Shown: piece after piece, positions 25,058 through 32,803 of the stretch
Layout of the letters: every line of letters begins with the position of its first letter
Position numbering within the stretch: position 1 is the stretch's first letter
NCBI RefSeq assembly: GCF_004123675.1
Contig: NZ_CP035417.1
Coordinates: forward strand, 921,501 to 985,500
Length of the DNA: 64,000 nt
Origin: Leisingera sp. NJS204
GTDB taxonomy: Bacteria; Pseudomonadota; Alphaproteobacteria; Rhodobacterales; Rhodobacteraceae
Direction: 5' to 3'
Notes under the pieces: generated by a model
What the model was told of the DNA's origin: nothing
What the model saw: the letters and a program-made list of their open reading frames with translations, nothing else
Databases searched by the model: none
Translations under genes and position numbers: made by a program

Positions 25058-25837
25058 ATGTCTCAGTCTCTTAGGGCTCCTCTCGCCCTTGCCGCCGCAG
25101 CTACAGCACTCTTAGGCGCACCCGCCCTGGCCGGCGAAAAGAACCTCACAGGCGTTATCGGTCTGGGCACGTCCTACGGCCCAGAGTTTTCTGGTTCCGA
25201 TGAGTCTTCAGCCTCGGCCTTCCCGATCATCAGTCTGGAATGGGGCGAGCGCTATTTCTTCGATGACCGCGGGTTGGGGTTTTACGCCCTGCGGAACCAG
25301 GGTGGCTCTGGGCTGTCTGCGGGTCTGGCAATCGGATATGATTTTGACGAACGGATCGCCTCTGATGACTCCCGGCTGACAGGGCTGCGCGATGTCGAAG
25401 CCGGCGCAATGCTGACAGCGTTTCTAGAATATGATCTGGGGTTCGCTGATTTCGGGCTTGCGCTGAACCGAGGGTTGGAAAGCGCAGGCCATGAAGGTAC
25501 GCGCGCAACAATGAGCCTGGAATTCAACGGACAGGTCAATTCGCGTCTCTCACTCTCTGCTGCCCCCTATCTCGTTTGGGCCGACAGCTCTTATTCTCAG
25601 GCGTTTTATGGCGTTAGCCCGTCCGAAGCAGCTGCTTCGACGTTTGCCGGATTTGCGGCCGGCTCCGGGTTTGAACGGGTTGGTGTCGAACTGCAGGCCA
25701 CTTATGCCCTGAATGACCGTACTGGCATTTTTTTGGGGCTGAACCACGCGGAACTGGTGGGCGATGCCAAAGACAGTCCGGTCACCTTTGACTCGGGGCA
25801 AACCGCGATTTCGACCGGCATCTACTTCCGATTCTAA
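25058..25837 (+). CDS. MipA/OmpV-family outer-membrane protein
   Basis: 259 residues with a cleavable signal peptide (LAPLALAAAATALLGAPALA-type, cleavage after residue about 24). The mature part has the alternating pattern of an outer-membrane barrel and MipA/OmpV features: GVIGLGTSYGPEFSGSDES, FPIISLEWGERYFFDDRG, LGFYALRN, and a terminal aromatic residue (STGIYFRF). The family scaffolds murein enzymes or acts as a porin-like protein. Control by the divergent LytTR regulator is likely, and passage of hydrophobic or anionic compounds would fit the surrounding cluster. Confidence 0.85.
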   Translation: MSQSLRAPLALAAAATALLGAPALAGEKNLTGVIGLGTSYGPEFSGSDESSASAFPIISLEWGERYFFDDRGLGFYALRNQGGSGLSAGLAIGYDFDERIASDDSRLTGLRDVEAGAMLTAFLEYDLGFADFGLALNRGLESAGHEGTRATMSLEFNGQVNSRLSLSAAPYLVWADSSYSQAFYGVSPSEAAASTFAGFAAGSGFERVGVELQATYALNDRTGIFLGLNHAELVGDAKDSPVTFDSGQTAISTGIYFRF

Positions 25838-25853
25838 AACGTCGGCACGCGGT

Positions 25854-25875
25854 CGGCCTGGCGGCAGCCAGGCCG
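25854..25875 (+). terminator. Hairpin after the MipA/OmpV gene
   Basis: Perfect 9-bp stem CGGCCTGGC / GCCAGGCCG with loop GGCA, 17 bases past the stop codon. No T-run follows, so it may stabilise or partly terminate the transcript rather than act as a classical terminator. Confidence 0.45.
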
Positions 25876-25906
25876 GTTGCCTGCGGCGAAATCACTGGAG
25901 GCTTTA

Positions 25907-27133
25907 ATGAAACGTATTCTCTCCGCGGCTGCGGCTATGTGTGCAGCCGTATTGCTCTGGGCTTTCTTGCTTGACGATGATCCTGCGCGCATGAACCAGA
26001 TCACCACGGATGGGCAGATCGTTCAGCCTGGTGTCCTGCCGGCTGGCAAGGCAATTACCATGGCTCAGGCGCAGGGCAGAAATGGCCAGGCGATCCCGCT
26101 TCTGGTTGTCGGGATGACGCCTGATAACGTGACGGCTGTCGACCTAACCCGGTATGGCGGAGCGCCGGATACGGATCTTTTTCGCGTTTTTGATCAGGTC
26201 GGAGAGGAGACGTTAAAAACGCTGTTGCAACAGGCCCAGGGCACAGATGTAGCCGCGGGATTGCTGGGTGAGTACAGCTTCGATGTGTTGAAGCCCGCTG
26301 CGGGCGGGGGGGATTTGCATATTGGAAGCGGAACGAATTTCCCCGAGCATGCGGAAGAAACCCTCAGTTCGTCGGTCTTCAACTTTCCCAAGTTCGGCGT
26401 TGCGACACCGCCAGTTACCAGCGTGGCTTTGCGCGATGGCGTGCTGCTGGATTATGAAGTGGAACTTTGTGTCCGGTTCGATCGCGACATCAGATCATTT
26501 GCAGACTTCGAAGCCGCTCGGAAAGGCTTCTTCCTGTGCGGGGATTTTACCGATCGCGGTACGCTGCTGCGGATGATTGATACGGGGAACTTTGATTCCG
26601 GGTCCGGGTTCAGCGATTCAAAAAGCGGAGAAGGCTTCTTTCCCAGCGGGCCCTTCCTGGTCATTCCGGCAGAGTGGCAGAAGTTTGTGACTGATGAACG
26701 CATTCAGACGCTGCGAAACGGTGTAATCCGTCAGGACGCTTTTGGCGCAGAGATGATTTTGGGCTTTGATGATCTTGTACAGAAGGTTCTTGGGGACACG
26801 GCTTCCACACGATTTGTTTACAAAGGCTCCAATCACCGGTTGGTGCGGGACGAACAGATCGCCGAGGGGCAAGGCCTGATGTCCGGGACACCGGAAGGCG
26901 TGATCTTCATGCCGCCGACAGCGCGCCAGATCGTGCGTGGAGTAGTCAGGTATGTTGTTTCGGGGGCCGTCTTCAAGGCAGCAAATCCTTACGACGCGAT
27001 CATCTCATCTGTTGTCACTGATGAGCAGGAAGCCGGGCGGTTTCTCATGCTAGACGAAGAAGTATCATATCTCTCTTCTAGTATGGGAAAAATCACCATC
27101 GCTGTGACCTCCCCGGCAGGGCAGGGGACATAA
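25907..27133 (+). CDS. FAH-fold protein with export signal
   Basis: 408 residues from ATG 25907 (GGAGGCTTTA upstream). The N-terminus MKRILSAAAAMCAAVLLWAF is a signal peptide or signal anchor, which is unusual because FAH-fold enzymes are normally cytoplasmic. The body shows FAH features: DYEVELCVRFDRD (metal acids), CGDFTDRGTLLRM, GEGFFPSGPFLVIPAEW, and GQGLMSGTPEGVIFM. Activity may be hydrolytic on a C-C or lactone-type bond in the periplasm. It follows the MipA/OmpV gene by 69 bp. A cytoplasmic paralogue is at 13011. Confidence 0.75.
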   Translation: MKRILSAAAAMCAAVLLWAFLLDDDPARMNQITTDGQIVQPGVLPAGKAITMAQAQGRNGQAIPLLVVGMTPDNVTAVDLTRYGGAPDTDLFRVFDQVGEETLKTLLQQAQGTDVAAGLLGEYSFDVLKPAAGGGDLHIGSGTNFPEHAEETLSSSVFNFPKFGVATPPVTSVALRDGVLLDYEVELCVRFDRDIRSFADFEAARKGFFLCGDFTDRGTLLRMIDTGNFDSGSGFSDSKSGEGFFPSGPFLVIPAEWQKFVTDERIQTLRNGVIRQDAFGAEMILGFDDLVQKVLGDTASTRFVYKGSNHRLVRDEQIAEGQGLMSGTPEGVIFMPPTARQIVRGVVRYVVSGAVFKAANPYDAIISSVVTDEQEAGRFLMLDEEVSYLSSSMGKITIAVTSPAGQGT

Positions 27134-27465
27134 CAAGGATGTGGCCAGAGCTGTGGTTCTGGCCGCTTAAGTTGTCCGGCTGCGGACGGGTGCTTGTTGG
27201 TCGGGACTGTAATGCCGACCTGTCGAAGATGTCTTGATCACCAAAGGGATTTGCCGGGGCACCCGGTGAAGACCGTCGCGAGATCAGTTTTGATAAACTG
27301 AACGGGTGGCGAGATGCCGCCACCCATCGCGATAGATACCCGAACATTTCCCTAGGCCATGTTGACAAATGCGGAGCCAAAGGCGGATAGAAGTGATGTC
27401 AATGAAGCCCAGGAAGCTTTCAGCAGTCTTGTCATAGCGGGTTGCGACGCGCTGGGCATTCTTTA

Positions 27466-28018
27466 GTATCCACTCACTGGAGCAAACCCTCCGGCTTCCA
27501 GCCGGATCCGCTTAAGCGTGAAAGCTTCCTGTTATGCACTTACCCTCCGGAAAATGAGCCGCAGCCGGGTCGAAGGATCATTTTCCGGAGGGTAAGCGCA
27601 TGCAATATGATACCGGCGAACACTGCGTTTTCTACCACCGCTACCATATCGTATGGTCGACCAAATACCGCTACAAAGTGCTGCGCGGGGCATTGCGCCT
27701 GCGGGTGCGCGACATTTGCCGCCAGGTCTGCGCCGAGAACGGGGTCGCCATCTTGCGCGGGGTGCTGTCGAGCGACCATGTGCATATGTTCGTGTCGGTA
27801 CCGCCGAAACTCGCCATCTCCGAACTGGTGCGCAAAATGAAGGGCCGTTCGTCTTACCGGGTGCAACGGGAATTCCCTGCGATCCGCAGGCGCTACTGGG
27901 GCTGCCGGTTCTGGGGCCGCAGGTATTTTTCAACCATCAAAGGCGCCATCACCGAAGACATCATGCTTCAGTACCTGGAAAATCACATTGCCGATCCTAC
28001 CGGCGCCAGCCGGCAGTC
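27466..28018 (+). mobile_element. IS200-type (HUH) insertion sequence
   Basis: About 553 bp inserted in an IS5-type transposase gene; removing it rejoins the host reading frame, which fixes the ends within about two bases. There is no target duplication, as expected for single-strand HUH transposition. It carries only tnpA. The left part holds hairpins, one of which covers the tnpA ribosome site. Confidence 0.8.
27539..27596 (+). promoter_or_regulatory. Long hairpin hiding the tnpA ribosome site
   Basis: Perfect 19-bp inverted repeat, arms CTTACCCTCCGGAAAATGA (27539-27557) and its complement (27578-27596), with a 20-base loop. The second arm contains the GGAGGG ribosome site of tnpA, so the transcript should block its own translation. 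This matches the known post-transcriptional silencing of IS200. Confidence 0.75.
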
Positions 28019-28064
28019 GTTCAGTTTGTTGAAGCATCGCTCAACCATGTTGCGCAGCCGGTAA
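27600..28064 (+). CDS. tnpA: IS200/IS605-family TnpA (Y1 HUH transposase)
   Basis: 154 residues. The HUH motif is DHVHMFVSVPPKL and the catalytic Tyr lies in MLQYLENHI near the C-terminus; FYHRYHIVWSTKYRYKVL is the usual N-terminal strand. The enzyme cuts and rejoins single-stranded DNA as a dimer. The last 16 residues (QSFSLLKHRSTMLRSR) are encoded by flanking IS5 sequence, because the element's right end comes before a stop codon. Expression is probably very low because the ribosome site sits in a hairpin. It could also act in trans on short hairpin-bearing sequences. Confidence 0.88.
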   Translation: MQYDTGEHCVFYHRYHIVWSTKYRYKVLRGALRLRVRDICRQVCAENGVAILRGVLSSDHVHMFVSVPPKLAISELVRKMKGRSSYRVQREFPAIRRRYWGCRFWGRRYFSTIKGAITEDIMLQYLENHIADPTGASRQSFSLLKHRSTMLRSR

Positions 28065-28884
28065 AGTCTGTGATCTACACCCACGCGCATCTTGCGGGTC
28101 TTGCGCATTGGAATTTGAGTGAGGATGTCGCGCTCATCCATGGTTTTCCGCATACGGTCAGCATCATAACCCCGGTCTGCTAGCAGCACCTTGGGCTCCG
28201 GCAGGTTGTCGGCCATGACCAGGTCGACAACCGAGATAACCCGACGTTTGGCCCGGTGTGATTTCCGTTCTCATTGGCAGGCCATGCGCGTTGACGCGAA
28301 GGTGGATCTTGGTCGTGAACCCACCTCGTGAGCGGCCAAAACCCTGTCGAGGAGTCCCCCTTTAGCGCCCGTTGCCTCATGATGGGCGCGAATGACGGTG
28401 CTATCGACCATTTGCAGGGCCTCTGGGACGGCCCCGTTCTGGTTGAGGGCATCCATAATGTCCTCCTAAAGGGCCTTGATGCAAAAATCGGGCGAGGGAT
28501 TCACTGCGTGAAACCAGCATGCTAGCTGTGAGCCATGAGCAGTTGGGCCGCTAGGAAGTACAAGACCACGAACTGGCCGGCTTACAATGAGGCACTAAGG
28601 CGGCGCGGTTCGCTGACGGTGTGGTTTGATCCCGACATGGTGTGGAGACCTGCGCCGACGGGACGGCAGCCGAGCTTCAGCGATGCCGCAATCCAGACCT
28701 GCCTGACGATGAAGGTGCTGTTCGCGATGCCGTTGCGACAGACGGCTGGGTTCGTCGAAAGCCTCCTGCGGCTGGTCGGGCTGGACTGGCCGGTCCCGGA
28801 CTTCAGCCCCTTGTGCCGTCGCCAGCGGAAGCTGAACGTGGCTATCCCCTACCGTGGAGGGAAAGGCCCGCTGAACCTGTTGAT

Positions 28885-28927
28885 CCCCTCTCGTGACATC
28901 ACTGCGTGATGCACTGCCGGGCAGCGG
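28885..28927 (-). repeat. Class-1 hairpin micro-insertion (copy C)
   Basis: CCCCTCTCGTGA, stem CATCAC / GTGATG with loop TGC (28897-28911), then CACTGCCGGGCAGCGG. Reverse orientation to the host gene. It adds about 41 bp between LLI and DSTGIK, shifting the frame next to the first catalytic Asp. Confidence 0.82.
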
Positions 28928-28979
28928 ACAGCACCGGGATCAAGGCCGAGGGCGAAGGTGAGTGGAATGCCCGAAAGCC

Positions 28980-29019
28980 CCCCTCTCGCACATGCCATGC
29001 ATGTGCTGCCGGGCAGCGG
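28980..29019 (-). repeat. Class-1 hairpin micro-insertion (copy D)
   Basis: CCCCTCTCG, stem CACATGC / GCATGTG with loop CAT (28989-29005), then CTGCCGGGCAGCGG. Reverse orientation to the host gene. It adds about 38 bp between ARK and GGSKRR, 53 bases after copy C. Confidence 0.82.
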
Positions 29020-29056
29020 GTGGCTCCAAGCGGCGCATCTGGCGCAAAATACACAT

Positions 29057-29099
29057 CCCCTGCCCGTCAGGGTCATGCACAGCATGATCCCGCGAGGGG
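29057..29099 (+). repeat. Class-1 hairpin micro-insertion (copy F)
   Basis: CCCCTGCCCGTCAGGG, stem TCATGC / GCATGA with loop ACA (29073-29087), then TCCCGCGAGGGG. Forward orientation. It adds about 40 bp between KIHI and DEET. The ends are slightly diverged (CGCGAGGGG for CGAGAGGGG). Confidence 0.72.
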
Positions 29100-29356
29100 A
29101 ATTGATGAGGAAACTGGAGTTCGCCCCTGTTTCCGGACAGTTTGATTATTGACCCTATGCGGCAATTCTCCAAGTCATGGTTTCGTATGCTTGCGCGGGT
29201 GTTTGGCAGCCGATGGCGGAATGACGCCGTTGGCGATTGTAGAAGACCTCTTTGTATTCGAAGATCGCAGCCTTTGCCTGGGCACGCGTTTTGAAGCGCT
29301 CCCGGTGAACCAGTTCCTTTTTCAGGGACGCAAAGAAACTCTCCATCGGTGCGTTC

Positions 29357-29414
29357 TGCGCCTTCAAATGGTCCCCCAGACCATTTGATCCGCTGGTGCG
29401 GACCAGCTTGAACT
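29357..29414 (-). repeat. Class-3 double-hairpin insertion (copy J)
   Basis: On the gene strand: hairpin GCTGG-TCCGCA-CCAGC, then GGA, then a perfect 10-bp stem TCAAATGGTC / GACCATTTGA with loop TGGGG, then AGGCGCAG. It adds about 57 bp in frame (no stop) between GECL and NAPMES of orfB. Confidence 0.65.
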
Positions 29415-29627
29415 CCAGGCATTCTCCGGTGCGGCTCATGGATTGCGTGATGCGTGCCGCCCTAAGCAATTTGCGGTATTCTCCGCCTGCATATTGCACG
29501 CCGCGGTCGCCATGGCGGATGAGCCCTGGTACCGGGCCGCGGCGCCCAAGGGCCATGTTCAAGGCATCACAGCACAGTTCCGATCGCAGATGATCGTCCA
29601 TGGCCCAGCCCACGATTTCACGCGTGG

Positions 29628-29672
29628 CATTCGACCATTGTTCTCGAACCAATGGCGAACAAGGTCTCATTC
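29628..29672 (-). repeat. Class-2 hairpin micro-insertion (copy I)
   Basis: On the gene strand it starts and ends with GAATG; inside are GACCTTGTTC and GAACAATGGTC (a 10-bp stem with one bulge) around CGCCATTGGTTCGA. It adds about 38 bp and shifts the frame of orfB. It aligns along its whole length with copy K at 45058. Confidence 0.72.
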
Positions 29673-30145
29673 CTTGATGGCAGCCACGTAGAGCCAGCCT
29701 TCAGCGGTGTCGGCATAAGTGATGTCAGCGAGCCGAACACGGTTCGGAACGGTGCAATCGAACTGTTGCTCCAACAGATTTGGTGAGGGTTTGAGGCTGT
29801 GATTGCTGTCTGTGGTGCGCCGCTTTCGACGCTTGTACAGGCACGGTGAGACATTGTTTTCACGCATTATTCTGGCCACGCGCCGCTCCGAAACGTCCTC
29901 GCCATCGGCTTTCAGATCCTGGTGGCCCCGCTTTGCCCCATATCGTTTTTTGCTTTGAGTAAACGCCGCTTTGATCTTTGGCAGCAACGCGGCGTCCCGG
30001 GTGTCCCGCAGCTTTTGCCGCTGATCCCGGGCAGGTTGCGGCTGGACAAAGCCGTAAAACCAGCTGCGCGCAACGCCAGCAATGCGACAGAGCTGAGCGA
30101 TCGGCTAAACAGTCTTGCGGGCAGCGACAAATGCATGTTTCGCGT

Positions 30146-30442
30146 TCATGTCTTCGCTGTCCTTGAGGCGAAAAAAGCGGAAGCCTTGTGGAGGATCCCA
30201 TTTTCCAGCTTCAAACGTTTGTTTTCCTTCCGCAGACGATCCAGTTCCGCTGCATCCGCCTGCTGCCTGCGCAGCGCCGCCATTGATCCTGCCGCTTCGG
30301 CCTCCAAGTGCCAGGTCTTCAGCTGGGAACTCGTCACACCCAGTTCCCTGGTCACGCCACATTGTGTGGCACCAGGCTTATAAAGCCGGCCAACAGCTGC
30401 GGCTTTGAATTCATCTGTGAACGTTCGTCTCGATTGTCCCAT
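30146..30442 (-). CDS. IS3-family OrfA
   Basis: 98 residues: HTH (RRTFTDEFKAAAVGRLYK, CGVTRELGVTSSQLKTWHLE) followed by a zipper-like helix (DRLRKENKRLKLENGILHKA). The frame is intact. The stop overlaps the ATG of orfB. With orfB broken, this protein could still bind the element ends. Confidence 0.85.
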   Translation of the reverse strand: MGQSRRTFTDEFKAAAVGRLYKPGATQCGVTRELGVTSSQLKTWHLEAEAAGSMAALRRQQADAAELDRLRKENKRLKLENGILHKASAFFASRTAKT

Positions 30443-30827
30443 TCCATGCTCCTTCCGTGGACAGGGGTAAATTACCCCGGTGTCCGGGAACAGGGACGAA
30501 GTTCAAATGCTGGAGGTCAGAGCCGTTGCGATCACTGGCAGCAATATCGGCGACGCCCCCATACTACCGGAACTGCTGGACCAGACCGGAGCGGATCAGG
30601 ACATCGCGCCGGTCACAGCCGACGGGGCCTGCGGCACAAGAAATTGCCACGAGGCAATCGCTGCCCGAAATGCTGCCGTTGTCATACCGCCACGCAAGAA
30701 CGCAAAGCCTTGGAAACCAACGAGTCCCGGCGCCGTCGCCCGCAACGAAGCGCTGCGAGCCTCGAAGTACTTGGGCCGTGCCGTCTGGCGACGGTGGAGC
30801 GGCTGCCACCGCCGGAGCCGTGTCGAG

Positions 30828-30878
30828 ATATGAGGAGGATCAGAAAAGGATCCGGGGGATCCTTTTCCCGACGATTGG
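30828..30878 (+). repeat. Class-3-like hairpin insertion (copy G)
   Basis: GAGGAGGATCAG, then a perfect 10-bp stem AAAAGGATCC / GGATCCTTTT with loop GGG (30844-30866), then CCCGACGATTGG. It adds about 45 bp between HRRSRVE and MNCIKLLG of the IS5 transposase and brings a TGA. It shares GGATCA and the G-rich loop with copy J, but grouping the two is tentative. Confidence 0.55.
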
Positions 30879-31098
30879 ATGAATTGCATCAAACTCCTTG
30901 GCCAATCCTTGATGGCACGAGACTTCGAACGCCAAGTCGCCGAGCTGCAGGTCCGTATCGCCGTGCTGAACGGCTACACTGCGCTTGGCATACCTGTTAC
31001 GCGGCCCGTGGGATAAGTCCGTCCGGGGAAAGGGGAACTACGGTCAAACCCCGATTTGTGCAACAAGGCCCAACAGAGCCATTTCACGATACGAACAT

Positions 31099-31524
31099 TT
31101 AATAGGAATGGGCCGAAGTTGCGGCCTTTCTTCTTAAGGAGAAAAAAAGTACCGCAAGGCCTGAAAAGAATAACGTGATTTGTGGGACGTGGATCATATA
31201 CGCGCCATTTGGTGAGATGGAGTCGCCCCATACTTCACTAATTCCACCTGTTGACCAGCCAAAGGTCCAAGCGACCCAAAAGGGGATTACGACTATTGTG
31301 CCAAGAATTGATACACGTCGCCAGTCTTGAAGGGTTTGGGCCTTGAATGTGAAGTAGATAGTGATAGATGCGAGCGTCAGGCCAAATGTCACCTCACGTA
31401 TGAAGTGGTTCTTCACATAGTCAGCGATCAACGGTGTCGAAAGGGACGTCGGGATAAACTGAGAATATGCAATGAACATGAACGATATTCCGCTGATGAT
31501 CAGTATGCGTCCTAATAGTGTCAT
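31099..31524 (-). CDS. Small four-helix membrane protein, unknown
   Basis: 141 residues from ATG 31524 (GGGAGAAAAAA upstream). Four hydrophobic segments: GRILIISGISFMFIAYSQF, REVTFGLTLASITIYFTF, VSILGTIVVIPFWVAWTFGW and VPQITLFFSGLAVLFFSL. A DSISPNGAYMIHVPQ loop precedes the last helix. I do not recognise the family. Base composition is clearly more A+T-rich than the neighbours, suggesting separate acquisition. It lies immediately beside the IS5 end (31071) and divergent from the AraC gene. Confidence 0.65.
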   Translation of the reverse strand: MTLLGRILIISGISFMFIAYSQFIPTSLSTPLIADYVKNHFIREVTFGLTLASITIYFTFKAQTLQDWRRVSILGTIVVIPFWVAWTFGWSTGGISEVWGDSISPNGAYMIHVPQITLFFSGLAVLFFSLRRKAATSAHSY

Positions 31525-31659
31525 ATTTTTTTCTCCCTGATATTTTATTTGTGAAGGAAATTTGATCCATTCACAACTTCTCCTCATTTATCATCATAGC
31601 GGTTTTTTCTGGTCTGGTGACGAGGTTGACTTGGCTCTGCGGCATGGTTAAGAAAGCTC

Positions 31660-32727
31660 ATGAATAGAGCTACGCAGACCGGTGCCGCAATAGGAAAAGG
31701 CGAGTTCCTGATCTCTGCGGATTACCTTGGGTTGTTGATATCGTTTTCAGCAAAATACGGCGTTTCACCAGAGTCTTTGTTTTCCAATTCGGATGTTTCA
31801 TTAACTGACTATTTGTCCAGGCCGCTCTTTGTGCGGAGTGATACGTATAACGGGCTAATCGACGAGCTTGTGGGCGCCTCGCGCGATCCGTTGCTGCCGT
31901 GGAAATACGGCAAGGCCATCAGTGAGCTGTCCCATGGAGCCGTCGGTCTAGCGCTTCAGAGTTGTGCCACATTGCAACAATTCTTCGATCTTCTGCCGAT
32001 GTTTTTTGCGACCCGTGCGGGTTACGCCCAATCCGTCTCTGTCAGGGTCGCCAAAACCCGCTGCGAAATTGTTGTCCGTTCGTCAAAACCCGATGCTCCC
32101 GGACATATCGTGCGGTTCAATACTATTGCCAGCCTGATGGCATTTGCCTGGATGAGCCGCCGGTTGACAGGAACCGAAACAGGATTTCTGGATGAGGAGT
32201 TGCAAATCTCCTGGCCCGATCCCGGGTTGGAGATTCCGGCTGATTTGCTGCCGCCGGGTACAACGGTCAGTTTCGAACAGCGGGAGAACCTGATTTCGCT
32301 GCCTAAGACCCGGCTGCATACGCGGATCGTATCCAGCAGTCCCAGTTTGATGGATGCAGCTTTGCGCCGCTGTGAGGTGGAAATGGAGGCGCCACCACCC
32401 AATTCGGGAGTGGTGGAGAAGGTGCAGTGGATGTTCCGGAAGACAGAACCGGAGCTGCCTACGCTTGAGGCAACGGCAAGCCGTCTTGGTGTTTCGCCCG
32501 CGACATTGAAGCGGCAGTTGAACAGCCAGGGGACCTCCTTCATTAAAATCAAGAAACAGGTCAGGTTCGACCGGGTCACCGGGCATCTTCTGCTTGGCAA
32601 TCTGTCGATTGACCAGATTGCTGTTCGCACTGGATTCAGCGATGCCAGCAATCTGTCAAAGGCGTTCAGGCAGTATTTCGGGGAAACCCCCGGCCAGTTC
32701 CGGGAGCGGCATAGGCTGCTGGATTAG
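31660..32727 (+). CDS. AraC-family regulator (OruR-type), paralogue
   Basis: 355 residues. The N-terminal Arabinose_bd-type domain (KYGVSPESLFSNSDVSL, LPWKYGKAISELSHGAVGLA) and C-terminal HTH pair (ATASRLGVSPATLKRQLNSQ, LSIDQIAVRTGFSDASNLSK) are colinear with the regulator at 11879. The two share LPWK-GK/R, HGxxGLxLxS and the HTH residues. It is convergent with the hydrolase/flavoprotein operon and probably controls it. Confidence 0.87.
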   Translation: MNRATQTGAAIGKGEFLISADYLGLLISFSAKYGVSPESLFSNSDVSLTDYLSRPLFVRSDTYNGLIDELVGASRDPLLPWKYGKAISELSHGAVGLALQSCATLQQFFDLLPMFFATRAGYAQSVSVRVAKTRCEIVVRSSKPDAPGHIVRFNTIASLMAFAWMSRRLTGTETGFLDEELQISWPDPGLEIPADLLPPGTTVSFEQRENLISLPKTRLHTRIVSSSPSLMDAALRRCEVEMEAPPPNSGVVEKVQWMFRKTEPELPTLEATASRLGVSPATLKRQLNSQGTSFIKIKKQVRFDRVTGHLLLGNLSIDQIAVRTGFSDASNLSKAFRQYFGETPGQFRERHRLLD

Positions 32728-32803
32728 AGCGCGGCAGGCCGGGGATTTTGCCGATTGTGCCCGGTTCCCAGCACAGCTGGCAAGAACACCGGGAGGGTGC
32801 GGT

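Larger units (their letters stand above)
27357..28470 (-). pseudogene. IS5-type (orfA/orfB) transposase remnant split by IS200
   Basis: Upstream part, 28456 down to about 28019: VDSTVIRAHHEATGAKGG, then ADNLPEPKVLLADRGYDADRMRKTM (second Asp) and RRLYRLRNMVERCFNKL-type residues, with two compensating one-base frameshifts. The C-terminal part resumes at about 27465 as NAQRVATRYDKTAESFLGFI and runs to about 27357. Joining the two across the IS200 element restores a normal IS427/IS1031-type C-terminus. The N-terminal third is missing, replaced by the neighbouring IS5 element at 28471. Confidence 0.8.
29155..30149 (-). pseudogene. IS3-family OrfB, with stop codon and two micro-insertions
   Basis: ATG at 30149 overlaps the orfA stop (ATGA). 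The frame begins MNAKHAFVAARKTV and meets TAG, then continues in frame as PIAQLCRIAGVARSWFYGFV and AFTQSKKRYGAKRGHQDLKA. The DDE core has LADITYADTAEGWLYVAAIK (first Asp). A class-2 insertion (29628-29672) shifts the frame before REIVGWAMDDHLRSE. Second Asp: IRHGDRGVQYAGG. A class-3 insertion (29357-29414) adds 19 codons between GECL and NAPMESFFASLKKEL (Glu). Three lesions make it inactive. Confidence 0.85.
29115..30505 (-). mobile_element. IS3-family element 2, inserted in IS5 copy 2
   Basis: Ends TGGAGTTCGCCCCTGTTTCC at 29115 and, reverse-complemented, TGAACTTCGTCCCTGTTCCC ending about 30505: imperfect inverted repeats with TG...CA termini. Contains orfA and orfB on the minus strand. Ends are certain to within a few bases. 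Confidence 0.75.
28535..31016 (+). pseudogene. IS5-family transposase, broken by five insertions
   Basis: Start ATG 28535. The frame reads TTNWPAYNEALRRRGSLTVW to GGKGPLNLLI, then meets micro-insertions at 28885-28927, 28980-29019 and 29057-29099, between LLI/DSTGIK, ARK/GGSKRR and KIHI/DEET. An IS3 element follows at 29115-30505. The gene resumes as LEVRAVAITGSNIGDAPILP, DGACGTRNCHEAIAAR, SGCHRRSRVE, where another insertion (about 30828-30878) brings a TGA, and it ends MNCIKLLGQSLMARDF...VTRPVG. The protein is about 60% identical by eye to the intact copy at 1421, which makes each insertion point easy to place. Confidence 0.85.
28471..31071 (+). mobile_element. IS5-family element, copy 2, disrupted by IS3 and micro-insertions
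   Basis: Left end GGGCCTTGATGCAAAAAT (28471), right end the complement of GGGCCTTGTTGCACAAAT (ending 31071). The span of 2601 bp includes an IS3 element of about 1.39 kb (29115-30505) and four small hairpin insertions; removing these leaves about 1.05 kb, the size of the intact copy at 1367-2416. Confidence 0.8.
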
